Assembly: GCF_963977235.1 (NCBI RefSeq)
Contig: NZ_CAXBOD010000019.1
Span: 4,664-68,663 of the forward strand
Origin: Albimonas sp963977235
GTDB lineage: Bacteria > Pseudomonadota > Alphaproteobacteria > Rhodobacterales > Rhodobacteraceae
Direction of reading: 5' to 3'
Length of the DNA stretch: 64,000 nucleotides
A model generated the notes under the pieces. That model saw only the letters and a program-made list of their open reading frames with translations, ran no database searches and was not told the DNA's origin. The position numbers and the translations under genes were made by a program. Below are positions 34,138-43,362 of this stretch, one piece after another. Each line of letters begins with the position of its first letter. The stretch's first letter is position 1.

Positions 34138-34830
34138 ATGACCGAGCTCGTCCTCCCCGCCCCGCCGACCCCGACGGTCGCCGTCGCGGGCTCGTCCGCC
34201 CGTTTTCCGGTGCGGCGCATCTTCTGCGTGGGGCGCAACTACGCCGCCCATGCGCGCGAGTTCGGCAACGACCCCGACCGCGAGCCGCCGTTCTTCTTCA
34301 CCAAGCCGGGCGACGCGGTGATCGACGACGGCGCCGTGATCCCCTACCCGCCCGACACGCAGAACCTGCATTTCGAGGGCGAGCTGGTGGTCGCCATCGG
34401 CAAGGCGGGCTTCGAGATCGACGAGGCCGAGGCCCTGTCCCACGTCTGGGGCTACGCCGCGGGCAACGACCTGACCCGGCGCGATCTGCAGAACCAGGCC
34501 AAGGACATGCGCCGGCCGTGGGATTTCGCCAAGGGCTTCGACCGCTCGGCGCTGTGCGGGCCGCTGGTGCGGGCGCAGGACATGGGCCGGCCCGCGGGCG
34601 CGATCCGGCTGAGCGTCAACGGCGAGACGAAGCAGGAGGCCAGGCTCGCCGACATGATCTGGGATGTGGCCGGCGTCATCGCCTTCCTCAGCCGCTCGAT
34701 CGCGATCTCGGCCGGCGACCTGATCTACACCGGCACCCCCGCGGGCGTCGGCGCGCTGGAGCCGGGCGACGTCTGCGCGACCGAGATCGAGGGGCTGCCC
34801 TCGGCCACGCTGACCATCGCCAGGGGCTGA
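34138..34830 (+). CDS. Fumarylacetoacetate hydrolase family protein
   Basis: A 230-residue single-domain FAH fold with FCVGRNYAAHAREFG, PFFFTKPGDAV, metal ligands in HFEGELVVAIGK (E-x-E) and the Asp of GNDLTRRDLQ, the active loop KDMRRPWDFAKGFD and the end GDLIYTGTPAGVGAL. It is closest in layout to fumarylpyruvate hydrolase/acylpyruvase types, which cleave C-C bonds in 2,4-diketo acids with Mg2+ or Mn2+. GGGAG precedes the ATG. It is divergent from the KAP gene and convergent with a LysR gene, so its pathway cannot be read from context. Confidence 0.9.
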   Translation: MTELVLPAPPTPTVAVAGSSARFPVRRIFCVGRNYAAHAREFGNDPDREPPFFFTKPGDAVIDDGAVIPYPPDTQNLHFEGELVVAIGKAGFEIDEAEALSHVWGYAAGNDLTRRDLQNQAKDMRRPWDFAKGFDRSALCGPLVRAQDMGRPAGAIRLSVNGETKQEARLADMIWDVAGVIAFLSRSIAISAGDLIYTGTPAGVGALEPGDVCATEIEGLPSATLTIARG

Positions 34831-34835
34831 GGCGG

Positions 34836-34858
34836 GGCGCCGGGCCTGACCCGGCGCC
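34836..34858. terminator. Bidirectional hairpin between FAH and LysR genes
   Basis: A 9-bp stem GGCGCCGGG / CCCGGCGCC with a CCTGA loop, 5 bases after the FAH stop and shared with the convergent LysR gene. Confidence 0.55.
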
Positions 34859-34882
34859 TCCCGGGCGAAGTCGGGCCCGGCC

Positions 34883-35809
34883 TCAGGAGGGCGACGGCTC
34901 TCCCGGGCGGCCGGCGGCCTCGGCCATCGCGGCGAGCGCCGCCTGCAGCTGGTGGGCGAACCGCGCCGGCGCCACCGGCAGGGTGCGCCCCCGCATCTGG
35001 CCCAGCAGCAGGTGCGCGGGCGGCACGTCGCGCACCGAGACCGGGCGGGAGACAACCTCCGGCCCGTCCTTCAGGCCGACGGGAATCTGAAAGCCGATGG
35101 CCCCTTCATGCAGCACGTAGTGGCGCATGAACTCGAACGAATCCGCCTCGATCGACGGGCTCAGCCGCATCGAGCGGCCCCGCGTCGCCAGCTCCAGCAG
35201 GTGCCGCACGCCGTAGGGCGAGGTGGGCGCCACGTGGGGGCCGGCGAGACAGTCGCGCAGGCGCAGCTCGGTCTGGGCGGCAAGCGGGTGATCGACCGCC
35301 ATGACCGCGTGGATCGGCTGCTGCAGCGCAAACAGCACCTCGAATTCCGCGAGATACACCGGCTCGACCACCAGCGCGAGGTCGGAGCGGAAGGCCGACA
35401 GATCCTCCTCGGCCGAGGCCCGGTCGCGCACATGGACCGAAAAGCTGACGCCCGGATGCCCGCTCCGGTAGGCCGAGATCTGCTCGGGCAGGAAATAGGG
35501 CTGCAGCGCCTGCGAGCAGGCGATGGAGACATGGCCGCGCCGCTCCCCCGACAGGTCGGCGACCTGGCCCCGCACCCGCTCCAGATCCGAGACCTGGCCG
35601 CGGATGTGCTGGATCAGCAGCTCGCCGGCGGGGTTCAGGCGGACGCCGCGGGGAAGACGCTCGAAGATCGGATAGCCGAACTCGTCCTCGAACCCGGTGA
35701 TGCGCCGGTTCAGGGCGGACGAGGTGATCGCCATGTCCTCGGCCGCCTTGCGGATGGAGCCCGCGCGGGCCACCGCCTCGATCAGGCGCAGGGTCTGAAG
35801 GTGGCGCAT
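34883..35809 (-). CDS. LysR family transcriptional regulator beside peptide-type ABC operon
   Basis: 308 residues. The winged helix is at 1-65 (LIEAVARAGSIRKAAEDMAITSSALNRRITGFEDEFGYPIFERLPRG), followed by a periplasmic-binding-like effector domain. A perfect GGAGGT site precedes the ATG. It is divergent from the ABC operon starting at 36012. In the shared region two GATCAC repeats (35901 and 35928, 27 bp apart) flank an AAATAGCAAT patch that could hold the promoter. It most likely regulates the ABC operon; the ligand is unknown. Confidence 0.88.
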   Translation of the reverse strand: MRHLQTLRLIEAVARAGSIRKAAEDMAITSSALNRRITGFEDEFGYPIFERLPRGVRLNPAGELLIQHIRGQVSDLERVRGQVADLSGERRGHVSIACSQALQPYFLPEQISAYRSGHPGVSFSVHVRDRASAEEDLSAFRSDLALVVEPVYLAEFEVLFALQQPIHAVMAVDHPLAAQTELRLRDCLAGPHVAPTSPYGVRHLLELATRGRSMRLSPSIEADSFEFMRHYVLHEGAIGFQIPVGLKDGPEVVSRPVSVRDVPPAHLLLGQMRGRTLPVAPARFAHQLQAALAAMAEAAGRPGEPSPS

Positions 35810-36011
35810 GGCAGGACCTCCGGGGTGGGGGCGCTCCCTACGCTGACAAGCGGGCCGCGCCGGGCCGGCGCCCGGGCCGAGCGCTGCAAAAAGGGAAGCG
35901 GATCACTGCGGAAATAGCAATGGATGCGATCACCGCACGCCCGCACGCTTTCTCCCGACACGCGGCGCGGAAGAAAGTCGCGAATCCCCCACGACCGACA
36001 AGGAGAGCGAC

Positions 36012-37625
36012 ATGGGCCTGGACACGAGCCGGCGAGGTTTTCTGAAAGGCGGCGGGACCGTCGCCCTGGGCGCGGCGGCGCTGCCGTTCCTGAAGCTCAT
36101 GCCGGCCCATGCGGCGGGCGAGGAGACGGTCGTGGTGGTGATGGGCCAGACCATCAACAGCCTCGACCTGCACCGCACCGGCACCAACCGGCCCTCCTAC
36201 CAGGTGGCGGTCAACTGCTACGACCGGCTGGTCAGCTTCGGGACCAAGACCCTGCCCGACGGCTCGCTCTCCTACGACTATTCCACCATCGTGCCGGAGC
36301 TGGCCGAGAGCTGGAGCGTCTCCGAGGACGGCAAGGTCATCACCTTCAAGCTCAAGCCCGAGGCGGTGTTCCAGGACGGATCGAAAGTGACGGCGCAGGA
36401 CGTGAAGTGGTCCTTCGACCGCGCCGTCTCGGTCGGCGGCTTCCCCACCACCCAGATGGCCGCCGGCGGCCTGCTGCGCCCCGACCAGTTCGCGGCGCTC
36501 GACGAGGAGACCTTCACGGTCACCCTCGACAAGCCCTCGAAGCTCTCGCTGCCCGACCTCGCCGTGCCGGTGCCCTTCGTGCTGAACGCGACGCTCGCCA
36601 AACAGCACGTCACCGACGCCGACCCCTGGGCGATGGAGTACGTCCACAAGAACACCATAGGCTCGGGCGCCTACAAGGTGGTGCGCTGGGACCCCGGCCA
36701 GCAGCTCGTCTACGAGCGCAACGACAAGTGGACCGGCGGCCCCCTGCCCGGCGCCAAACGCGTGGTGCTGCGCGAGGTGCCCAGCCCCGCCACCCGCCGC
36801 GCGCTGATCGAGCGCGGGGACGTGCAGATGTCGTGGAACATCCCCAACAAGGACGCCAGCGAGCTCGACGGGGCGGTCGAGGTCTATTCGACCCCCATCG
36901 AGAACGCGATCTACGTCGTCTCGCTGAACTACCAGTTCGAGCCGTTCCAGGACCCCGACGTGCGCAAGGCGGTGGCCTACGCGATCCCCTACGAGGAGAT
37001 CTTCCAGACCGCCGCCTACGGCCGCGGCGTGCCGATGTGGGGCGGCTCGGGGATCGAGACCATCGACTGGCCCCAGCCCAGCCCCTATGCGTTCGACCTC
37101 GAGAAGGCCAAGGCGCACCTTGAGAAATCGGGCTTTGCCAACGGCTTCGACGTGCCCTTCTCGATCGACCTCGGCCAGGCGGACTGGATGGAGCCGACCG
37201 CCCTGCTGATCCAGGAGCAGCTCGCCAAGCTCGGCATCACCTCGACCATCGACAAGATCCCCGGCGCCAACTGGCGCACCGCGAGCCTGGTCGAGAAGCG
37301 CCTGCCGCTGGCGCTGGAAACCTTCGGCGGCTGGCTGAACTATCCCTGCTACTACTTCTTCTGGGCCTATCAGGAGGGCCACCTGTTCAACTCCTCGAAC
37401 TACGCCAACCCCGAGATCGAGCGGCTGGTCGGCGAGACCCTGGACCTGCCCGTCGCGCATCCCGACTACGCCCCCAAGGTGAAGCGGATGTTCGAGATCG
37501 CCTTCGAGGACCTGCCCCGCATCCCCCTGTTCCAGCCCGCCCTTTCGGTCGCGATGAACGGGGCCACGGGATACGAGTACTGGTTCCACCGCGAGCTCGA
37601 CGCCCGCAAGCTGGCGAAGGGCTGA
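36012..37625 (+). CDS. ABC transporter substrate-binding protein, family 5, Tat-exported
   Basis: 537 residues. The N-terminus has the twin-arginine motif SRRGFLKGGG and a hydrophobic stretch ending MPAHA-A, so it is exported folded. The mature part is a solute-binding family 5 (DppA/OppA-like) protein with SLDLHRTGTNRPSYQVAVNCYDRLV, PELAESWSVSEDGKVITFKL, DVKWSFDRAV and RKAVAYAIPYEEI. Family ligands are peptides, glycosides, opines or nickel complexes, so specificity is open. AAGGAGAG precedes the ATG. It heads the operon with two permease genes and a double ATPase gene. Confidence 0.93.
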   Translation: MGLDTSRRGFLKGGGTVALGAAALPFLKLMPAHAAGEETVVVVMGQTINSLDLHRTGTNRPSYQVAVNCYDRLVSFGTKTLPDGSLSYDYSTIVPELAESWSVSEDGKVITFKLKPEAVFQDGSKVTAQDVKWSFDRAVSVGGFPTTQMAAGGLLRPDQFAALDEETFTVTLDKPSKLSLPDLAVPVPFVLNATLAKQHVTDADPWAMEYVHKNTIGSGAYKVVRWDPGQQLVYERNDKWTGGPLPGAKRVVLREVPSPATRRALIERGDVQMSWNIPNKDASELDGAVEVYSTPIENAIYVVSLNYQFEPFQDPDVRKAVAYAIPYEEIFQTAAYGRGVPMWGGSGIETIDWPQPSPYAFDLEKAKAHLEKSGFANGFDVPFSIDLGQADWMEPTALLIQEQLAKLGITSTIDKIPGANWRTASLVEKRLPLALETFGGWLNYPCYYFFWAYQEGHLFNSSNYANPEIERLVGETLDLPVAHPDYAPKVKRMFEIAFEDLPRIPLFQPALSVAMNGATGYEYWFHRELDARKLAKG

Positions 37626-37629
37626 GCCG

Positions 37630-38655
37630 ATGAACCGGCGCCTGCGGGCGGTCCTGGCGCGCCTTGCGCAGGCGCTTCCCGTGATCCTGGGGGTGGTGCT
37701 GGTCAGCTTCCTGCTGACCCGCGCCCTGCCCGGCGATCCGGCGGCCTATTTCGCCGGAGACGCGGCCGACGCCGCCTCGATCGAGGCGACGCGGGTGAAG
37801 CTGGGCCTCGACCGGTCGATGCCCGAGCAGTTCGGGCTTTATGTGTGGCAGCTGGTCCAGGGCGACCTGGGCCAGTCGCTGACCACCGGCCAGCCGGTGA
37901 TCGAGGAGCTCTCGCGCCGCCTTCCGGCCTCGCTGGAGCTGACGCTGGTGGCGCTGCTGGTCAGCTGCGGGATCGCCGTGCCGCTGGGGGTGCTGGCGGC
38001 CACCCGGCCGGGAAGCTGGGTGGACCACGCCTGCCGGCTGCTGGTCACGGCCGGGGTCAGCCTGCCGACCTTCTTCACCGGCGTGGCGCTGATCTACGTC
38101 TTCTACTACCTGACCGGCTGGGCGCCCTCGCCGCTGGGGCGGCTCGATTTCATCTATCTCGACCCGCCCGAGGTCACCGGGTTCTTCCTGATCGACGCGG
38201 CGCTGGCGCGCGACGGCGAGACCTGGCTCGCGGCCCTGCGCCAGCTGATCCTGCCGGCCGCGACGCTGGCGCTGTTCACGCTGGCGCCCATCGCGCGGAT
38301 GACGCGGGCCTCGATGCTCTCGGCGCTGTCGTCGGACTATATCCGCACCGCGCGGGCCTCGGGGCTGACGCGGCGCAGGATCCTGTTCGGATACGCCTTT
38401 CGCAATGCGCTGCTGCCGGTGGTGACGACGCTGGGCATGGTGTTCAGCTTCACGCTCGGCGCCAACGTGCTGGTCGAGAAGGTGTTCGCCTGGCCGGGCA
38501 TCGGCTCCTACGCGGTCGAGGCGCTGGTCGCCTCGGACTACGCCGCCGTGCAGGGGTTCGTGCTGTGCATGGCGCTGCTGTTCGTGGCCCTCAACCTTGC
38601 GATCGATCTGGCCTATTCGATGATCGATCCGCGCATCGGGTTCGATTCCAAATGA
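37630..38655 (+). CDS. ABC transporter permease, DppB type
   Basis: 341 residues with six transmembrane helices. LVSFLLTRALPGDPAAYFAG at the start is the OppB/DppB signature, and the EAA loop is RASMLSALSSDYIRTARASGL...GYAFRNALLPVVT. It starts 4 bases after the binding-protein stop and overlaps the next permease gene by ATGA (38652-38655). Confidence 0.94.
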   Translation: MNRRLRAVLARLAQALPVILGVVLVSFLLTRALPGDPAAYFAGDAADAASIEATRVKLGLDRSMPEQFGLYVWQLVQGDLGQSLTTGQPVIEELSRRLPASLELTLVALLVSCGIAVPLGVLAATRPGSWVDHACRLLVTAGVSLPTFFTGVALIYVFYYLTGWAPSPLGRLDFIYLDPPEVTGFFLIDAALARDGETWLAALRQLILPAATLALFTLAPIARMTRASMLSALSSDYIRTARASGLTRRRILFGYAFRNALLPVVTTLGMVFSFTLGANVLVEKVFAWPGIGSYAVEALVASDYAAVQGFVLCMALLFVALNLAIDLAYSMIDPRIGFDSK

Positions 38656-39545
38656 TTGCGATGACCGAGATCCCGGCCGAGGCCGCGACGCCCGCCCGGC
38701 GCAAGGGCGCGCTGGACCATGTGATCTATGTGCTGCGCGACAACCCGGTCACGCTGCTGGCCTTCGCGATGTTCGCGGTGCTGCTGGTCGCCGCGGTGCT
38801 GGGGCCCTCGCTCGTTCCCTACGATCCGGTGGCGACCAACGCCTCGGTCGCGCTGCAGCCGCCCTCGGGGGCGCACTGGTTCGGGACCGACAACCTGGGG
38901 CGCGACGTGTTCAGCCGCGCGATCGTGGCGACGCGGCTCGACCTGCTGATCTCGGTCGCCGCGGTGGCGCTGAGCTTCGTCGTGGGCTCGGTGCTGGGCG
39001 CCTCGGCGGGCTACTGGGGCGGCTGGCTCGACGTGGGGCTGAGCCGGGTCATGGACACGATCATGGCCTTCCCGCTGTTCGTGCTGGCGATGGGGATCGT
39101 GGCCGCGCTCGGCAACACGGTCGAGAACATCGTCTACGCCACCGCGATCATCAACGTGCCCTTCTACGCCCGCCTCGTGCGCGCCGAGGTCAACATCCGC
39201 CGCGAGGCGGGGTTCGCGCTGGCCGCGAAGCTCGCCGGGAACACTGACGTGCGGGTGCTGGCGATGCACATCTTTCCCAACGCCCTGCCCCCGATGATGG
39301 TGCAGGTGTCGCTGAACCTCGGCTGGGCGATCCTGAACGCCGCGGGGCTGTCCTTCATCGGGCTCGGCGTGCGCCCCCCCACCGCGGAGTGGGGGATCAT
39401 GGTGGCCGAGGGCGCGAACTTCATCGTCTCGGGCGAGTGGTGGCTGGCGATCTTCCCCGGCCTCTGCCTGATGTTCGCGGTGTTCACCTTCAACCTGCTG
39501 GGCGACGGGCTGCGCGACATGGTCGACCCGCGACGCCGGACCTGA
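38652..39545 (+). CDS. ABC transporter permease, DppC type
   Basis: 297 residues, six helices. It has the N-terminal cytoplasmic segment, WFGTDNLGRDVFSRAI, then IMAFPLFVLAMGIV and the EAA loop AAKLAGNTDVRVLAMHIFPNALPP, all typical of OppC/DppC. The ATG overlaps the DppB-type stop; a second ATG three codons in is an alternative start. It pairs with the preceding permease to form the channel. Confidence 0.93.
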   Translation: MIAMTEIPAEAATPARRKGALDHVIYVLRDNPVTLLAFAMFAVLLVAAVLGPSLVPYDPVATNASVALQPPSGAHWFGTDNLGRDVFSRAIVATRLDLLISVAAVALSFVVGSVLGASAGYWGGWLDVGLSRVMDTIMAFPLFVLAMGIVAALGNTVENIVYATAIINVPFYARLVRAEVNIRREAGFALAAKLAGNTDVRVLAMHIFPNALPPMMVQVSLNLGWAILNAAGLSFIGLGVRPPTAEWGIMVAEGANFIVSGEWWLAIFPGLCLMFAVFTFNLLGDGLRDMVDPRRRT

Positions 39546-39561
39546 GGGGGAGGACCCGAGA

Positions 39562-41190
39562 ATGCTGTCGATCAAGGACCTGGCCGTCGCCTTCCGCACC
39601 CGGGGCGGAGAGGTGGACGCCGTGCGCGGCGTCTCGTTCGAGGTCGCCGAGGGCGAGGTGCTGGGCGTCGTGGGCGAGAGCGGCTCGGGCAAGTCCGTCA
39701 CCTCCTACGCGCTGATGCGGATCCTCGACGCGGGGGGCCGGATCAAGGCCGGCGAGGCGGTCTATGGCGGCGTCGACCTGCGCCGCGCGAGCGAGCGGGA
39801 GATGCAGGGCCTGCGCGGGCGCGAGATCTCGATGATCTTCCAGAACCCGCGCTCGGCCCTCAACCCGATCCGCAAGGTGGGCCGCCAGATCGAGGACGTG
39901 CTCAAGCGCCACGCGCGGGCGGACGCGCAGGACGCCAGGGCCAAGGCGATCGCCGCGATGGAGGCGGTGCGGATCAACGACGCCGCCGCGCGCTATGACG
40001 CCTATCCGTTCGAGCTTTCGGGCGGCATGTGCCAGCGCATCGTGTGCGCCATTGCGCTCGCCTGCGACCCAAGGCTGCTGATCATGGACGAGCCGACGAC
40101 CGGCCTCGACATCACCACCCAGAAGGCGGTGATGGAGCTGGTGACCGACCTGATACGCGCCCGCGCGATGAGCGCGATCCTGATCACCCACGACCTGGGG
40201 CTCGCGGCGCAGTACTGCGACCGGATCGTGGTGATGAAGGACGGCCGCATCGTCGAGACGGGCGACCCCGCGGCGATGTTCGCGCGGCCCGCGCATCCCT
40301 ACACCCGCAAGCTGGTGGACGCGACGCCGCGCGAGGGCGCCTCGATCCGCGACCTGCTGCCCGCCGAAGCCCGCACGCCCGAGCCTGCGCGCAAGATCTC
40401 GCAGACCGCCCTTCTCTCGGTGCGCGACCTCGTCAAGACCTATGCCGGCAAGTCGGGCCCCGTGCACGCGGTCAAGGGCGTCAGCTTCGAGGTCAACGAG
40501 GGCCAGTCGGTGGGCCTGGTGGGCGAGAGCGGCTGCGGGAAATCGACGACCTCCTCGATGGTGGTGCGGCTGCTGGATCCGACCTCGGGCCAGATCCTTT
40601 TCGACGGCGAGGACCTTGCGAAGCGCCCGGCGGCGGGGTTCGCGCGCGATCCGATGCGCGCCAGGATCCAGATGGTGTTCCAGGACGCCACCGACAGCCT
40701 CAACCCCCGCCACACCTCCCGCCAGACCATCGCCGAGCCGCTGCGCGCCATGGCGGGCCTGCGCGGACGCGCGCGGGCCGAGCGGATCGAGGAGCTGGCC
40801 GATCTGGTGGGCCTGCCCCGCCCGCTGCTGGACCGGTTTCCCCACCAGCTCTCGGGCGGGCAGAAGGCGCGGGTGGGGATCGCGCGGGCGATCGCGGTGA
40901 ACCCGCGGTTCCTGGTGCTGGACGAGCCGACGGCGGCGCTCGACGTCTCGATCCAGGCGATCGTGCTGAACCTGCTGGCGGACCTGCGGGCGCGGCTGGG
41001 GATGAGCTGCCTGTTCGTCAGCCACGACCTGCACGTCGTGCGCCTGCTGTGCGACCATGTGGTGGTGATGAAGGCCGGCGAGATCGTCGAGCAGGGCCCG
41101 ACCGAGCAGGTGATGACCGCCCCCGCCGATCCCTACACCGCCGAGCTTCTGGCCGCCGCGCCCAGGCCCCCTGCCCGCGACGTCGCCTGA
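39562..41190 (+). CDS. Double ATPase of peptide-type ABC transporter (DppD-DppF fusion)
   Basis: 542 residues with two complete ABC modules. The first has Walker A GESGSGKS (~36-43), the signature LSGGMCQRI and Walker B LLIMDEPTTGLD. The second has GESGCGKST (~320), LSGGQKARVG and FLVLDEPTAALD. Each is followed by the oligopeptide-type regulatory helix region, though the usual Cys-rich Fe-S loop after each module is short. Most related systems have two separate ATPase genes; here one chain supplies both. Signature sequences differ (GGMCQ against GGQKA), so the two sites may not be equivalent. A strong hairpin ends the operon. Confidence 0.94.
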   Translation: MLSIKDLAVAFRTRGGEVDAVRGVSFEVAEGEVLGVVGESGSGKSVTSYALMRILDAGGRIKAGEAVYGGVDLRRASEREMQGLRGREISMIFQNPRSALNPIRKVGRQIEDVLKRHARADAQDARAKAIAAMEAVRINDAAARYDAYPFELSGGMCQRIVCAIALACDPRLLIMDEPTTGLDITTQKAVMELVTDLIRARAMSAILITHDLGLAAQYCDRIVVMKDGRIVETGDPAAMFARPAHPYTRKLVDATPREGASIRDLLPAEARTPEPARKISQTALLSVRDLVKTYAGKSGPVHAVKGVSFEVNEGQSVGLVGESGCGKSTTSSMVVRLLDPTSGQILFDGEDLAKRPAAGFARDPMRARIQMVFQDATDSLNPRHTSRQTIAEPLRAMAGLRGRARAERIEELADLVGLPRPLLDRFPHQLSGGQKARVGIARAIAVNPRFLVLDEPTAALDVSIQAIVLNLLADLRARLGMSCLFVSHDLHVVRLLCDHVVVMKAGEIVEQGPTEQVMTAPADPYTAELLAAAPRPPARDVA

Positions 41191-41218
41191 GACCGCCGCC
41201 CCCCCGCCCAAACGACGC

Positions 41219-41244
41219 GCGCCCCGGGGGATGCCCCGGGGCGC
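41219..41244. terminator. Bidirectional terminator between the two ABC operons
   Basis: A perfect 11-bp stem GCGCCCCGGGG / CCCCGGGGCGC, loop GATG, then TTGGGTCTT. It lies between the plus-strand ABC operon and the last gene of the minus-strand operon. Confidence 0.7.
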
Positions 41245-41275
41245 TTGGGTCTTGCTGCGGTCGCCCGGGCGGGGC

Positions 41276-42367
41276 TCAGCCGGCGGCCGGGGCCGCCGCC
41301 TGGGCGGCGCGGGCGTCGGAGAGGACGGCGAGGCGGCGGGCCAGAAGCTCGGGCGTCGGGCGGGCGACCCCGGTCGGCATCGCGGCCACGGCTTCGGCAA
41401 AGTGACAGGCCGCTGCGGCCGGGCCCGAGGCCGAGGGCATGGCGCGCAGCACCGGCCGCTCGGTCTTGCAGATGTCCTGGGCGAGCGGACAGCGCGGGTG
41501 GAAGGCGCAGCCCGAGGGCGGACGCAGGGCCGAGGGCGCGTCGCCCATCACCATCTCCCGCCCCTCGGCCGCGCCGGGCACGGGCTTGGGCGCGGCCTCG
41601 ATCAGTGCGCGGGTGTAGGGGTGGCGGGGGGTGGCGAAGATCTCCTCGGCCGGGGCCTCCTCGACGATGCGGCCGAGGTACATCACCGCCACGCGCTTGG
41701 CGATATGGCGCACCACGGCGAGGTCGTGGGAGATGAACACGTAGGCCATTCCGAACTGCTTCTGCAGATCCTGCAGAAGGTTCACGATCTGGGCCTGCAC
41801 CGACACGTCCAGCGCCGAGACCGGCTCGTCGCACACGATCAGCCGGGGCCGCGTGGCCAGCGCCCGCGCAATGCAGATGCGCTGGCGCTGGCCGCCCGAG
41901 AACTCATGGGGGTAGCGCTCGGCGTGGTAGGCGTTCAGGCCCACGGTCTTGAGCAGCTCGGCCACCAGCTTCTCGGCCGCGGGGCCCGAGGCGACGCGGT
42001 GCAGCAGGATCGGCTCCATCAGCGTCTCGCGCACCGTCATGCGCGGGTTGAGCGAGCCGAACGGGTCCTGGAACACCATCTGCATGTGCCGGCGCGCGCC
42101 CTGCAGGCGGGCGGGGGGCAGCGCGATGATGTCCTCGCCATCGAGCACCACCGAGCCGCTGTCAGGCTCCAGCAGGCGCAGCAGGGCCCGGCCGGTGGTG
42201 GACTTGCCGCAGCCGCTCTCGCCCACGATGGCCAGCGTTTCGCCCGCGCCGACCGAGAAGGTCACGTCGGTCACCGCCTGCACGGCGCCGGTGGTGCGCT
42301 TGAACACGCCCGATTTCATCGGGAAGTGCTTGGTCAGGTTGCGGACCTCGAGAATGGGGGAGCTCAT
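41276..42367 (-). CDS. ABC transporter ATPase, OppF/DppF type
   Basis: 363 residues, one ABC module: Walker A GESGCGKSTTGR (~51), FSGGQRQRI, and LIVCDEPVSALDVS. The oligopeptide C-terminal domain has the cysteine set C-x-F-H-x-R-C-P-L-A...C (GCAFHPRCPLAQDIC) that holds an Fe-S cluster in several relatives. It is the last gene of the nine-gene minus-strand operon and overlaps the upstream ATPase gene by ATGA (42364-42367). Confidence 0.94.
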   Translation of the reverse strand: MSSPILEVRNLTKHFPMKSGVFKRTTGAVQAVTDVTFSVGAGETLAIVGESGCGKSTTGRALLRLLEPDSGSVVLDGEDIIALPPARLQGARRHMQMVFQDPFGSLNPRMTVRETLMEPILLHRVASGPAAEKLVAELLKTVGLNAYHAERYPHEFSGGQRQRICIARALATRPRLIVCDEPVSALDVSVQAQIVNLLQDLQKQFGMAYVFISHDLAVVRHIAKRVAVMYLGRIVEEAPAEEIFATPRHPYTRALIEAAPKPVPGAAEGREMVMGDAPSALRPPSGCAFHPRCPLAQDICKTERPVLRAMPSASGPAAAACHFAEAVAAMPTGVARPTPELLARRLAVLSDARAAQAAAPAAG

Positions 42368-43362
42368 GCGGCGGCCTCCTCGATGGGCGCGCGCCAGCAG
42401 GCGACGGAGCGGCCGGGGCCGATCTCCTTCAGCGGCGGCGGCGCGGCGCGGCAATGGTCGGTGGCGAGCGGACAGCGGCCCGCAAAGCGGCAGCCCGGAA
42501 GCTGGAGATAGGGCGGGGGCACCGAGCCGGGGATCGTCTCGAGCCGGTCGGCCCGCACGTCGAGCCGCGGCACGGCGGCCATCAGCCCCAGCGTGTAGGG
42601 ATGCTGGGCCGAGGCGAAAAGATCGGCGACCGGCGCCTTCTCGACCACCTTGCCGGCATACATCACCACGACGTCGTCGCAGGTCTCGGCCACCACGCCG
42701 AGGTCGTGGGTGATCAGCACGATGGCCGATCCCGTGCGCTCGCGCAGGTCGCGCATCAGGTCGAGGATCTGGGCCTGGATGGTGACGTCGAGCGCGGTGG
42801 TCGGCTCGTCGGCGATCAGCAGCTCGGGGTCGTTGGCCAGCGCCAGCGCGATCATCACCCGCTGGCGCTGCCCGCCCGAAAGCTGGTGGGGAAAGTCGTC
42901 GATCCGGCTTTCGGGCGAGGGCAGACGCACGAGGTCCAGCATCTCGACCGCGCGGGCGCGGGCCTTGGCCTTGTCCTTCCAGCCATGGGCGCGGAGGCTT
43001 TCGATGATCTGGTCGCCGATCGTGTAGACCGGGTTCAGGGAGGTCATCGGCTCCTGGAAGATCATCCCCATGCGCCCGCCGCGCAGCTTGCGCATCTCGT
43101 TCTCGGAGATCTTGAGGATGTCCTTGCCCTCGAACAGCACCTCGCCGCCGGCGTAGCGGCCCGGCGGGCGGGCGATCAGGCGCATGATCCCCAGGCTGGT
43201 CACGGACTTGCCGCAGCCGGACTCGCCCACGATGCCCAGCGTGGCGCCGCGGCGGACCGAGAAGGACACGCCGTCGACCGCGCGGAAGGTGCCCGCCTCG
43301 GTGTCGAAATGAACCTGGAGGTCGCGGACCTCGAGGAGGGGAGCGTCGGAGGTGTCGGTCAT
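42364..43362 (-). CDS. ABC transporter ATPase, OppD/DppD type
   Basis: 332 residues. It has LEVRDLQVHF, Walker A GESGCGKSV, QEPMTSLNPVYTIGDQI, LSGGQRQRVM and LLIADEPTTALDVT. The oligopeptide tail PGSVPPPYLQLPGCRFAGRCPLA includes the conserved cysteines. It is overlapped by ATGA at both ends with its neighbours. It works as the partner of the following ATPase for the importer encoded in the same operon. Confidence 0.94.
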   Translation of the reverse strand: MTDTSDAPLLEVRDLQVHFDTEAGTFRAVDGVSFSVRRGATLGIVGESGCGKSVTSLGIMRLIARPPGRYAGGEVLFEGKDILKISENEMRKLRGGRMGMIFQEPMTSLNPVYTIGDQIIESLRAHGWKDKAKARARAVEMLDLVRLPSPESRIDDFPHQLSGGQRQRVMIALALANDPELLIADEPTTALDVTIQAQILDLMRDLRERTGSAIVLITHDLGVVAETCDDVVVMYAGKVVEKAPVADLFASAQHPYTLGLMAAVPRLDVRADRLETIPGSVPPPYLQLPGCRFAGRCPLATDHCRAAPPPLKEIGPGRSVACWRAPIEEAAA

